Below are positions 8,382 through 16,200 of a stretch of DNA of 32,640 bases, piece after piece; the stretch's first letter is position 1; every line of letters begins with the position of its first letter. The notes beneath the pieces were generated by a model. That model was given only the letters and a program-made list of their open reading frames with translations, made no database searches and was not told the DNA's origin. The position numbers were made by a program, and so were the translations under genes. This DNA is from Bacteroidetes bacterium HGW-Bacteroidetes-4 (GTDB lineage: Bacteria; Bacteroidota; Bacteroidia; Bacteroidales; SZUA-534). The stretch is from assembly GCA_002840905.1 (NCBI GenBank), contig PHDD01000017.1:78993-111632 (forward strand). Direction: 5' to 3'.

Positions 8382-9557
8382 CTACAATTCGGCCTCGGGA
8401 GTTTTTTTATCTTTTAAACTTCCTTCGAAAATGGAATATTTACGAAAGGTGCATTCCAGCGGTCCGTTAAATAGTTTAATCTTTTTTTCGGGTTTTAAAC
8501 CAATAAATTTCATTACGTCGGCATTGCTGCCAATTATCCATGAGGTAAATCCGGTAAATTCGAGTTTGAGTTTATCGCCAATTTTTTGGTAAAACACCTG
8601 TAAATCGTCGGGTTGCAGACGCTCACCATAAGGCGGGTTGGTAATCAGGAACCCATGTTCTGATTGCGGTTTCAAATCGAAAAAGTTCATCGGCCGTACG
8701 TTTATTTTTTTGCTCAGGAAAGCTTCTTTTATGTTTTGTTCGGCAATTTTAATGGCTGCCGGAGAAATGTCGGAACCCAGAATCTGATGCTTAAAATCCG
8801 GGGTCTCGTACTGTTCTTCGGTAATGGCTTCGAAAAGGTCGGCGTCAAAATCTTTCCAGCTTTCGAAACCAAACTTTTTGCGGTAGGTTCCTGGAGCAAT
8901 GCCGTGGGCTAACATGGCGGCCTCGATAAGAATGGTTCCCGATCCGCACATGGGATCGTAAAAGTCACAATCCATATTCCATCCCGATAATTTAATCATT
9001 CCGGCTGCCAGTACTTCATTTATGGGCGCCTTGGTGGTGGCCAAACGATAACCCCTTTTAAACAAGGGGTCGCCTGAGCTGTCGAGCAGCAAATCGCACT
9101 GGTTTTCGGTAATATGAACATGTATTTTTAAATCGGGTTCCTGGGTGTTTACATCGGGACGTTTGTCCTGCCTGCGGCGGAACTGATCGACAATGGCATC
9201 TTTAACTTTTAGCGAAACATAGCGGGAGTGCTTAAAGGTTTTTGAAAAAGTAACCGCACTTACCGAGAGCGTTTCGTCGACGCTCATGTACTGGCTCCAG
9301 TTTATTCGTCCCACCTCTTTGTAAAGTGCATCCTCATTGACGGCGCGAAACCGGGCTATGGGTTTTAATATGGCGATGGCCGTTCGCAAATGGTAGTTGG
9401 CCCGGTACATCATGGCCGTATCGCCATCAAAGAGTACGGCGCGGTTTTGTTTTTCAACATTTTTTGCACCAATTTGCTCTAATTCTTCAGCCAAAACATC
9501 CTCTAACCCGAGAAAAGTTTTAGCAACAAACCGAAAGTTTTCTGCAGTTGTATCCAA
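8382..9557 (-). CDS. THUMP-domain class I SAM-dependent RNA methyltransferase (RlmL N-terminal-like)
   Basis: A 391-aa enzyme. The family adds an N2-methyl group to guanine in 23S rRNA (RlmL, G2445) or related RNAs. An N-terminal ferredoxin-like/THUMP region (about 5-160, AKTFLGLEDVLAEELEQIGA) is followed by the methyltransferase fold, with DPMCGSGTILIEAAMLA as the SAM-binding motif and NPPYGERLQ as the N6/N2 amino-methyltransferase motif IV. It corresponds to the N-terminal half of E. coli RlmL and lacks the RlmK-like second domain. The frame reaches only a TTG at 9557, four residues ahead of the conserved FRFVAKTF; no in-frame ATG exists until about residue 50, so TTG is accepted as the start. 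Confidence 0.88.
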   Translation of the reverse strand: MDTTAENFRFVAKTFLGLEDVLAEELEQIGAKNVEKQNRAVLFDGDTAMMYRANYHLRTAIAILKPIARFRAVNEDALYKEVGRINWSQYMSVDETLSVSAVTFSKTFKHSRYVSLKVKDAIVDQFRRRQDKRPDVNTQEPDLKIHVHITENQCDLLLDSSGDPLFKRGYRLATTKAPINEVLAAGMIKLSGWNMDCDFYDPMCGSGTILIEAAMLAHGIAPGTYRKKFGFESWKDFDADLFEAITEEQYETPDFKHQILGSDISPAAIKIAEQNIKEAFLSKKINVRPMNFFDLKPQSEHGFLITNPPYGERLQPDDLQVFYQKIGDKLKLEFTGFTSWIIGSNADVMKFIGLKPEKKIKLFNGPLECTFRKYSIFEGSLKDKKTPEAEL

Positions 9558-10043
9558 AGTATCCTGTATTTAAATCGACTGCGAAGAAACAAAAATCCGC
9601 TTTTTGTAACAAGTAAAGCTCCGCTTTTAATTGCGGTATTGATCATATTAATATTTGATATGCATGTGGTATTTTTTGAAAGCACCAAGCTGAGTCGCGC
9701 TTATTTAACCTGGCAAAGCTTCGGGATAGCATCGTTATACCGGTTTGCTTACTTGTTGAAGGCGGCTTGTTGTAAAACATTAGCCGCTGATTTTGCTTTA
9801 CTGCCGTTATTTAGCAAGCCATAGGCAAAAAAGACAATGTGCAGCACTGTTCAACAACATGGCTTTAAGTGATTAAAATTGTTTCATAATTTAAGCTAAA
9901 CCGTAATTTAGCTTGGCGGAATTTTGAATCAGGGAGCAGGCCTAAAAACCCATAAGCCTTTTCTGTAAAAATCAAACTTAAAAACAGCAGTAATAGTAAG
10001 TATAAGATAACAACAATAAACTAAAAAATTAAAAAGCAGTAAC
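9558..10043. other. Divergent intergenic region, 486 bp, with two inverted repeats
   Basis: No convincing gene. It separates the divergent methyltransferase and saccharopine-dehydrogenase genes and should carry both promoters, but no exact TAnnTTTG was found in good position. Two stems are visible: GCGGCT 9762-9767 with AGCCGC 9782-9787 (extendable across a 2-base bulge), and AAGCTAAA 9893-9900 with TTTAGCTT 9907-9914. The plus-strand frame at 9639-9824 has no recognisable features and is not called. Confidence 0.5.
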
Positions 10044-11384
10044 ATGAAGAAAGTTTTGATATTAGGCTCGGGAATGGTAGCCGGCCCCATCATTCATTAT
10101 TTATTAAACCGGAATTATTTTGTGACGGTAGCCTCGAACACACCCGAGCGGGCTCGCGAACTGATTAACAACGCGCCCCGTGGACACGCGGTTACCTGGA
10201 GTGCCGATGAGCCCGAGAAGCTCGATGGTTTTATTGCCGAAGCCGATTTGGTGGTAAGCCTTTTGCCCTTTGGGTTCCATGTAATGGTGGCCAAAAAATG
10301 CATTGCCCACAAAAAAAATATGGTAACTACCTCGTACGTAAAACCCGAGATGTACGCCCTAGACGAACAGGCCAAAAAAGCCGGAATCCTTATACTTAAC
10401 GAGTGCGGGCTCGACCCCGGAATCGACCACATGTCGGCTAAGCGCATTATCGACACCGTGCACGGCTTTGGTGGACGAATAAAGGAATTTTACAGCATCT
10501 GCGGGGCACTGCCTGCGCCCGAAAGTTCGCACGACAACCCCTTCCGTTACAAATTCTCGTGGAGCCCCAAAGGAGTGGTGCTGGCCGGTAACAACAACGC
10601 ATTGTACCTGCGGCACGGAAAAAAAGTGCAGATACCCACCGAAAAACTTTTTACCGATACTTTTTCCGTGAATGTGCCCGGGGTTGAGGAACTGCAAGTA
10701 TATCCCAACCGCGACTCCGTTCCTTACATCGACCTGTACGGCATTCCCGAAACCGAAACCATGTACCGGGGAACCTTTCGTTACAAAGGGTGGTGCGAGG
10801 CGCTGAACGCCCTTAAAAAACTTAAACTAACCCTGCCCGAACCGCACGACTTTACCGGAATGAGCTACGCGCAACTGATGGCCCGGCAAATTAACGCCAA
10901 AAACACAAAAGACCTGAAAAAACAGGTGGCCGACTTTTTGGACGTGGCCGAAAACAGCGTGGCTATTGAGGCCATCAATTTTCTTGGGTTGTTCTCCGAT
11001 GCGCCCATGAACCGTAAAACCGACTCAACCTATGAGATTGTTTCCGACCTTATGATTGAACGCATGATGCTGCCCGCCGGTGAGCGCGACATGAGCGTGA
11101 TGCTTCACGTGTTTGTGGCCGAATACCCCGATGGCCGCAAAGAAGTGATTAAATCGAAACTGTTGGACTACGGAATTCCCGGAAAAGACACTTCCATTGC
11201 CCGTACCGTGGCTTTACCTGCGGCATGTGCGGTGCGTATGATTCTCGACAGCGAGATTGAGGTTACCGGAGTGCATATTCCTGTTATACCCGAGATATAC
11301 AATCCCATCATGCTCGAATTGGAAAACTTAGGGATTGAAATGGTTGAGGAATACGGTCTGCCGCTGAACGAAACCATTTTGTAG
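10044..11384 (+). CDS. Saccharopine dehydrogenase family protein (LYS9-like)
   Basis: A 446-aa NAD(P)-dependent oxidoreductase. Family members interconvert saccharopine with glutamate plus 2-aminoadipate semialdehyde in lysine metabolism. The Rossmann motif is VLILGSGMVAGPIIHYLL (residues 4-21). The C-terminal catalytic domain shows NECGLDPGIDHMSAKRIID, CGALPAPESSHDNPFRYKFSW and WSPKGVVLAGNNNALY, segments strongly like those of fungal Lys9 and the SDH half of animal/plant LKR-SDH. No partner lysine-ketoglutarate reductase is adjacent, so degradation versus another role is open. The coding sequence is visibly richer in G and C, with many C-ending codons, than the flanking DNA. This could reflect high expression or a different origin. 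It is monocistronic, closed by the terminator at 11551. Confidence 0.88.
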   Translation: MKKVLILGSGMVAGPIIHYLLNRNYFVTVASNTPERARELINNAPRGHAVTWSADEPEKLDGFIAEADLVVSLLPFGFHVMVAKKCIAHKKNMVTTSYVKPEMYALDEQAKKAGILILNECGLDPGIDHMSAKRIIDTVHGFGGRIKEFYSICGALPAPESSHDNPFRYKFSWSPKGVVLAGNNNALYLRHGKKVQIPTEKLFTDTFSVNVPGVEELQVYPNRDSVPYIDLYGIPETETMYRGTFRYKGWCEALNALKKLKLTLPEPHDFTGMSYAQLMARQINAKNTKDLKKQVADFLDVAENSVAIEAINFLGLFSDAPMNRKTDSTYEIVSDLMIERMMLPAGERDMSVMLHVFVAEYPDGRKEVIKSKLLDYGIPGKDTSIARTVALPAACAVRMILDSEIEVTGVHIPVIPEIYNPIMLELENLGIEMVEEYGLPLNETIL

Positions 11385-11550
11385 CCGGCCTAAGTTTGTG
11401 TTCAATAGCGCAACAGCTATTTGTACCAAACCCGGTTTTGTAACAGAAATGAAATTTTTTTTAGAAAAAGTTTCTGATTTTAAAATTTATTCGCTAACAT
11501 TGGTTCATCAATCAAAAAGATATTATACAGAAGATCTCTTGCCAATTTAT

Positions 11551-11589
11551 AAAAAACCTTTCGAAATCGCCATTCGGAGGGTTTTTTTT
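11551..11589 (+). terminator. Strong terminator after saccharopine dehydrogenase gene
   Basis: A 15-bp stem (11551-11565 with 11573-11587, two G-U pairs) closes a 7-base loop ATCGCCA and ends in eight T residues (11582-11589). It lies 167 bp after the stop codon. Its A-run on the left makes it look bidirectional, so it may also end the HU-related transcript. Confidence 0.8.
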
Positions 11590-11636
11590 ATGGGCGTATG
11601 CGGCAAGGGCATTTGCGGCCTTACCCTAAGCGGCCA

Positions 11637-12017
11637 TCAAAGGCTTCGGCTGAATTTTGCCTTTTTCACCTCGTGCTGCAGCTGCTTACCCGGCTTAAAC
11701 AATATCCGGAGCCCTTTAATGTCATGAACCGTAAAATCATCGGGGTGTTGTTTTCCTGCACTCTGTGCCGAAAGCCTGAAATTGCCCAGGTGGCCCAGGC
11801 TGATGGTTTGCCCGTCAGTCAGGTATTGCGGAAACAAATCAACCAAATGTTCGAGCACACTGTACACGTCGCCCCGGCTCAACGACGAGCGTTCGGCAAT
11901 GTCGCTGGCAATGTGCTGCAAATCTTTTTTTCCACTGGTAATCAGGCAGGCATAGTATTTTACCGGCTCAGCGGGCTGTCGCGGGTTTCGTTTTCCCAGG
12001 AGTTTGTACTTGAGCAT
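11637..12017 (-). CDS. HU-related DNA-binding protein (Bacteroidota HU-like family)
   Basis: A 126-aa protein related to HU/IHF but of the longer Bacteroidota class (TIGR01201-like). Recognisable positions are YYACLITSGKKDLQHIASDIAERSSLSRGDVYSVL, then SLGHLGNFRLSAQSAGK and VHDIKGLRILFKPGKQLQHEV; the last corresponds to the F-x-PG-K-x-L end of HU. Such proteins are expected to bind and bend DNA, possibly as nucleoid or repeat-associated proteins, but specific roles are poorly known. The ATG at 12017 gives MLKYKLLGKRNPRQP. It is monocistronic and flanked on its upstream side by the repeat-rich gap. Confidence 0.82.
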   Translation of the reverse strand: MLKYKLLGKRNPRQPAEPVKYYACLITSGKKDLQHIASDIAERSSLSRGDVYSVLEHLVDLFPQYLTDGQTISLGHLGNFRLSAQSAGKQHPDDFTVHDIKGLRILFKPGKQLQHEVKKAKFSRSL

Positions 12018-12121
12018 AACTTAGTAACTGTTTAAGTTTTACACAGAGTTATATGACATTAACTTTTATGTTGCTGTTTTCTTTAGCTTTAAAGTATTGT
12101 GCACGTAAAGACTTTTTTATT

Positions 12122-12193
12122 GAGAATGCACAGAGGTTACAGAAAAACAAAATCGCAAAGCAATTTTGAACTCCGTGGTCTCTGTGTATTCTC
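12122..12193. repeat. Imperfect 23-bp inverted repeat (CACAGAG type)
   Basis: The left arm 12122-12144 (GAGAATGCACAGAGGTTACA...) mirrors the right arm 12171-12193. Most differences (four) become G-U pairs when transcribed from the plus strand, so the RNA hairpin is nearly continuous. The loop contains a further partial stem, AAAATCGC with GCAATTTT. Confidence 0.65.
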
Positions 12194-12267
12194 TTAACCA
12201 ATAGTTTGGTCTGACAAGCAAACGCTTATCTTCCCTTGTATTTGAACGGGGTATTAACATTATAGCT

Positions 12268-12301
12268 CTGTTTAAAAATAAATGATTCTATTTTTAAACA
12301 G
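12268..12301. repeat. Perfect 13-bp inverted repeat
   Basis: CTGTTTAAAAATA (12268-12280) and TATTTTTAAACAG (12289-12301) are exact reverse complements around an 8-base spacer AATGATTC. No T-run follows on either strand, so a terminator is unlikely. Confidence 0.75.
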
Positions 12302-12433
12302 ATTTTCACGTTTTTAATGAAACAACTATAGCTTACGAAAATTACGACTTTTTTCGGCTAAAAAATCATCACTACACAGCAAAATTAAAATCCTGAGCTT
12401 TTTGTTGTTTTATCACTACTATTATTTATAAAT

Positions 12434-12512
12434 ATCAAGGTGTTTTAATAAAAGCGTTTATATGAAAAAATAAAAACATCAAGAGGTTTTTATAAAAGCG
12501 TATAGATGAAAA
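12434..12512. repeat. Two 35-bp direct repeats, 44-bp period
   Basis: Copies at 12434-12468 and 12478-12512 match at 30 of 35 positions. Both begin ATCAAG, share ATAAAAGCGT in the middle and end in ATGAAAA. A 9-bp A-rich spacer separates them. Confidence 0.75.
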
Positions 12513-12609
12513 TTTGGAATGCATTAGGCGCTTCGGTAAATCAATCCCGTAGTGGTTTTACAGGGGTGCTGTTGTTCCGGGTCTGGTATGTGCAGCTATG
12601 TGGCCATCT

Positions 12610-12629
12610 GTGGTGAAATGTTTCACCAC
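12610..12629. promoter_or_regulatory. Perfect 20-bp palindromic site, possible operator
   Basis: GTGGTGAAA (12610-12618), centre TG, then TTTCACCAC (12621-12629). The 9-bp arms around a 2-bp centre fit a dimeric-protein binding site. No start codon lies nearby; it is about 100 bp beyond the stop of the sigma54-type regulator. No T-run accompanies it. Confidence 0.45.
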
Positions 12630-12724
12630 CCGCTACTGCGTTGCTTGAGTACACCGATTTACACAGAGAAACCTTTTACCCCTTTGTGGGTTCATTATTA
12701 CTGTTGGCTTTATCGTACACTGCC

Positions 12725-13903
12725 TTAGCTCTTGTGGTTGCCTCCCAGTGGGCGCGCGTAGCGAAGCACGTCGTCGCGGGTAATTTTTTTGTCGCAGAGA
12801 ATCAGCAGCCGTTCCATTACGTTACGGAACTCCCTGATGTTGCCCGTCCAGTTAATTTGTTTTAGTTCTTCCAGTGCAGCGGGTTCAATGGGAACCTTAG
12901 CGGCTCCGTATTCGTTGCAAATCTGTTCAATAAAATATTCGGCCAGCAGGGGAATATCTTCCAAACGTTCGTTCAGAGAAGGTACCGGAATCAGGATTAC
13001 GCTCAGCCGGTGGTAAAGGTCTTCGCGAAAACGCTTGTTTTTTATTTCTACCTCCAGGTTTTTATTGGTTGCGGCAATTATCCGCACATTCAAGTTAAGG
13101 TCTTTGTCGGCGCCCACCCGGGTGATTTTGTTTTCCTGTAAGGCCCGTAGCACTTTGGCCTGGGCCGAGAGGCTCATGTCGCCAATCTCGTCCAGAAAAA
13201 GGGTTCCGCCTTCGGCCTGTTCAAACTTTCCTTTTCGTTGTTTGATGGCCGAGGTAAAGGCTCCTTTCTCGTGGCCAAACAGTTCACTTTCGATGAGTTC
13301 CGAGGGGATGGCGGCACAGTTCACTTCGACAAAGGGTCCGTCGGCCCGCTGGCTTTTATCGTGGATGAGCCGGGCCACCACTTCTTTTCCGGTGCCGTTG
13401 TAACCGGTAATCAGCACGCGGGCATCGGTAGGGGCCACGCGGTCGATCAGGTCGCGTATTTGTTGCAGGGCTTTCGACTCGCCCACCATGGCATAGGCCT
13501 TACTAATTTTGCGTCGCAGGGTTTTGGTTTCGGTAATCAGGCTGGTTTTGTCGGTGGCGTTGCGCAGGGTAACCAGCAGGCGGTTCAGGTCGAGGGGTTT
13601 CTCAATAAAATCGTAAGCGCCCATCTTTACGGCTTTAACAGCCACATCAACGGTTCCGTGTCCCGATATCATCACCACCTGTACTTCGGGGTAGTTGGTG
13701 TTTATCTTCTCAAGTACCTCAATGCCGTCCATTTCGGGCATCTTAATATCGAGCAATACGGCGTCGAAACTTTGGTTTTGGAGTTGTTCGAGCCCCTCCA
13801 TACCGTTTGCGGCCAGCACTACCTCGATTTTTTCGTATTCCAGAATGTCTTTCAGGGTATTGCGGATACTTTTTTCGTCGTCAATTACCAGTATTTTTGC
13901 CAT
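12725..13903 (-). CDS. Sigma54-type (NtrC-like) response regulator without DNA-binding domain
   Basis: A 392-aa response regulator with an AAA+ sigma54 activator domain. The receiver domain (about 1-120) has acidic residues D8/D9, phospho-acceptor D52 (LLDIKMPEMDG), S80 and K102. The AAA+ domain (about 140-368) has Walker A GYNGTGKE (167-174, in place of the usual GESGTGKE), the sigma54-contacting GAFTSA loop (214-219), Walker B TLFLDEI (234-240) and sensor II GNIREFRNVMERL (354-366). The protein ends about 25 residues after sensor II, where a Fis-type helix-turn-helix normally follows, so it appears unable to bind DNA through one. The stop is clean, with no HTH-like frame after it. It starts 2 bp after the Ppx/GppA gene. 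No histidine kinase gene is adjacent. Confidence 0.9.
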   Translation of the reverse strand: MAKILVIDDEKSIRNTLKDILEYEKIEVVLAANGMEGLEQLQNQSFDAVLLDIKMPEMDGIEVLEKINTNYPEVQVVMISGHGTVDVAVKAVKMGAYDFIEKPLDLNRLLVTLRNATDKTSLITETKTLRRKISKAYAMVGESKALQQIRDLIDRVAPTDARVLITGYNGTGKEVVARLIHDKSQRADGPFVEVNCAAIPSELIESELFGHEKGAFTSAIKQRKGKFEQAEGGTLFLDEIGDMSLSAQAKVLRALQENKITRVGADKDLNLNVRIIAATNKNLEVEIKNKRFREDLYHRLSVILIPVPSLNERLEDIPLLAEYFIEQICNEYGAAKVPIEPAALEELKQINWTGNIREFRNVMERLLILCDKKITRDDVLRYARPLGGNHKS

Positions 13904-13905
13904 AG

Positions 13906-14832
13906 TTATTGGGTTACAAGTTGCCTGGCCACCCCTTCTTTAAGCGAATAAGCCGATTGAATAATTTGGGTTGCCCCGCTGCGTTCGAGTACCATTCGGG
14001 TGAAGATAGCAGCCATCACAATGGTGTCGACCCGCAGGGCTTCCATACCGGGAATCATGAGTCGGTCGCTGCGTTTACTGGCTATAATCAACTGGTAAAT
14101 GCGCATAAACTGCTTGAGGCTAATTGTGTTATTGAGCCTGGTTTTGTCGAGTGGCAGTCCGGTAAGTTCGTAATGGAGTATGTCGGCAAAGGTGTCGAAT
14201 GCCCCCGATGAGCCCACCATTTTGCTTACACCATAGGTTTTGATGGCCAGGAACAGGGGTTCCAGTTCTTTTTTGAGGTAGTTGTTTACCTGAGTAATCT
14301 GCTCCGGGGTGATGGGGTCTGAAGGTTTGAATTTCTCGAGCAGCCGCGCACCGCCTAAATTAAAACTTTCTTTCCAGCTGATGCCGTCTTTATTGGCAAT
14401 GATAAGTTCGTTGCTTCCCCCGCCAATGTCGAGTATCAGGTAGTTTTCGTTGGTAAAAGGAATCGCGTGGCTTACTCCATAATAGATATATTCAGCTTCC
14501 TGCTCTCCCGAAATGGGTTCAATACAGATGTTCAGATCGTTGGCAATTTTGGTAATAAAGGCTTTGGAATTGCTGGCCGAACGAATGGCCGAGGTCCCGA
14601 AAGCCATTAATTTTTTGCATTTGAACTGGCTCACCAGATCACTAAAATCGCGTAATACTGCGTAAGCGCGGGCAAAAGCCTTGTCGGAGATGTATCCGTC
14701 GTTAATGCCTTCCTGCCCAAGCATTACAGCGGCTTTGGTATTCAACAATACCTGAACAGGCTGTTTTGCTTCGGCGTTTACAATTAATAAGTTAAACGTA
14801 TTGGTTCCCAAATCGATAATTGCGGTTCTCAT
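13906..14832 (-). CDS. Ppx/GppA exopolyphosphatase / pppGpp phosphatase family protein
   Basis: A 308-aa enzyme of the ASKHA fold. Family members degrade polyphosphate or convert pppGpp to ppGpp. The phosphate-1 motif is AIIDLGTNTFNLLIV at the N-terminus, the central SAIRSASN segment follows, and phosphate-2 is LILDIGGGSNELI. Only the catalytic N-terminal module is present, without the C-terminal HD-like domain of E. coli Ppx/GppA, which is usual for short Bacteroidota homologues. The frame is open to 14955, but ATG 14832 is chosen because MRTAIIDLG is the family start and it falls 4 bp after the permease stop. It lies in the operon ABC ATPase > permease > this > response regulator; a functional tie to signalling is only inferred. 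Confidence 0.88.
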   Translation of the reverse strand: MRTAIIDLGTNTFNLLIVNAEAKQPVQVLLNTKAAVMLGQEGINDGYISDKAFARAYAVLRDFSDLVSQFKCKKLMAFGTSAIRSASNSKAFITKIANDLNICIEPISGEQEAEYIYYGVSHAIPFTNENYLILDIGGGSNELIIANKDGISWKESFNLGGARLLEKFKPSDPITPEQITQVNNYLKKELEPLFLAIKTYGVSKMVGSSGAFDTFADILHYELTGLPLDKTRLNNTISLKQFMRIYQLIIASKRSDRLMIPGMEALRVDTIVMAAIFTRMVLERSGATQIIQSAYSLKEGVARQLVTQ

Positions 14833-14836
14833 TCTC

Positions 14837-16177
14837 TTAGTTTTTGTACGTAAGCCATTTCCAGAGTTCTTTCCAACTGGTTTTTTTACCGTACATAAGA
14901 ATACCAGTGCGGTAAACCTTAGCGGCCATCCAGGTAAATAATACAAAGGTACCAATTAACAATATAGCCGACAATATTATTTGTTCATAAGGCACGCCAA
15001 AGGGAATACGGGCCATCATTACCACGGGCGAAGTAAAGGGAATCATACTGAACCAGAAAGCCAGGGGGCTTTCCGGGTTCTGGATAACGTTTACCATAGC
15101 TATAATGGCAATAATCATGGGCAGGGTTATGGGCAGCATAAATTGCTGGGTGTCGGCTTCGCTGTCAACCGCCGAACCAATGGCTGCAAACAGAGAGGCG
15201 TACAAAAAGTAGCCACCAAAATAAAAAATAAGGAAACTGATCAGAATTACCCCGAAGTTAATGTCGTTCAGCGCGCCCAGCATGTCGGAGAGTTCGGCGT
15301 TCAGATCTTCTGAAACCGGTACCTGGCTTTGCATTGAACTGCCTGTATCCATAAAATTCTCCACCGGGGCTTTTTTGCTGAGTTCTTTCACGTCGGGCAT
15401 TACCATGGGGATAACTGCGGTGTAGATAGCCAGGGTGAGCACACCCCAAAGCAGAAACTGGGTCAGTGCCACCAGTCCTACACCGATAATTTTTCCCATC
15501 ATTAGTTGAAAAGGTTTAACTGAGGAAATAATTACTTCGATAATGCGGTTGGTTTTTTCTTCGATAACCCCGCGCATTACCTGCGAGCCACTGAAAAAGA
15601 TGGTAAAGTACACCAAAAAACCCATCAGGTAGCCCAGTACCATGGCCAGGTTAAAGTTGTTTACTTTTTCCTCGCCGGTTTTCGAGAGTTTTACCGAGCG
15701 GATGGAAATGTTGGTCTTTACTGCAGCCAGTACACCCTCTTCAATGCCAAAGGCTTTTAGTTTGTCGCGCTCAAGTCGCTTCTCAATAGCGTTCGAGATG
15801 TGCATTTGTACGCCCAGGCTGGGCGATTTGTCGGAATACAGGTGCACTGCATTGGGCGAACTGGCTACCACGTGGCTTATGTAAAGCAATGCGTAATACT
15901 TGCTTTCGAGAAAATGTTCCTTGTGGTATTGAATATCGGCGTTGGGCAGGTATTCAAACTTGATGTAGTCGGTTTCGGGGAATTCGCCCAGCATCAGGTG
16001 CGAGCTGTCGGCAACGGCAATTATCTTTTCTTCTTTGTCTTCCATTTGGGCAATCCAGGCCGGGGTAATCATTAAACCGGCAAAGAACAGGGGTCCCAGG
16101 ATGCTCATAATAAGGAACGATTTTTTACGCACCCGGGTCAGGTATTCACGTGATATAATGATGGCTATTTTGTTCAT
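14837..16177 (-). CDS. ABC-2 type transporter permease (NatB-like)
   Basis: A 446-aa inner-membrane protein. The N-terminal span (about 20-40, SFLIMSILGPLFFAGLMITPAW) precedes a large extracytoplasmic domain (about 45-175). A bundle of about five further spans starts at LAMVLGYLMGFLVYFTIFFSG and includes the conserved coupling segment GVIEEKTNRIIEVIISSVKPFQLMMGKIIG, typical of ABC-2/NatB permeases. Related systems export sodium ions or antibiotics, but the substrate here is unknown. It is paired with the ATPase gene 23 bp upstream on the same strand. Confidence 0.9.
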   Translation of the reverse strand: MNKIAIIISREYLTRVRKKSFLIMSILGPLFFAGLMITPAWIAQMEDKEEKIIAVADSSHLMLGEFPETDYIKFEYLPNADIQYHKEHFLESKYYALLYISHVVASSPNAVHLYSDKSPSLGVQMHISNAIEKRLERDKLKAFGIEEGVLAAVKTNISIRSVKLSKTGEEKVNNFNLAMVLGYLMGFLVYFTIFFSGSQVMRGVIEEKTNRIIEVIISSVKPFQLMMGKIIGVGLVALTQFLLWGVLTLAIYTAVIPMVMPDVKELSKKAPVENFMDTGSSMQSQVPVSEDLNAELSDMLGALNDINFGVILISFLIFYFGGYFLYASLFAAIGSAVDSEADTQQFMLPITLPMIIAIIAMVNVIQNPESPLAFWFSMIPFTSPVVMMARIPFGVPYEQIILSAILLIGTFVLFTWMAAKVYRTGILMYGKKTSWKELWKWLTYKN

Positions 16178-16200
16178 AGTATTCTTTTTTGCAGTAAGTA

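Larger units (their letters stand above)
12018..12724. other. Repeat-rich gene-free region, 707 bp
   Basis: No supported gene. It holds at least four separate repeat structures (listed individually) and four copies of the 7-mer CACAGAG or its complement CTCTGTG, near 12042, 12129, 12179 and 12662. CACAGAG-rich inverted repeats are familiar as dispersed intergenic elements in several bacterial phyla (recollection, not searched). The tail 12513-12724 shows no gene or clear terminator for the sigma54-regulator operon. Confidence 0.6.

Noticed and set aside
9639-9824. Plus-strand 61-residue frame in the divergent gap
   Set aside because: No recognised motif or conserved start; it overlaps the methyltransferase leader and a stem-loop.
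11398-11727. 109-residue plus-strand frame after the saccharopine dehydrogenase
   Set aside because: It runs straight through the strong terminator at 11551-11589 and into the antisense of the HU-related gene.
12610-12629. parS centromere site
   Set aside because: The parS pattern would be TGTTTCAC followed by GTGAAACA. Here the half sites are in inverted order, and the site lies 4.5 kb from the par genes.
13238-13951. Long plus-strand frame opposite the sigma54-type regulator
   Set aside because: It is an antisense shadow of the well-supported regulator gene, with low-complexity Phe/His-rich text.
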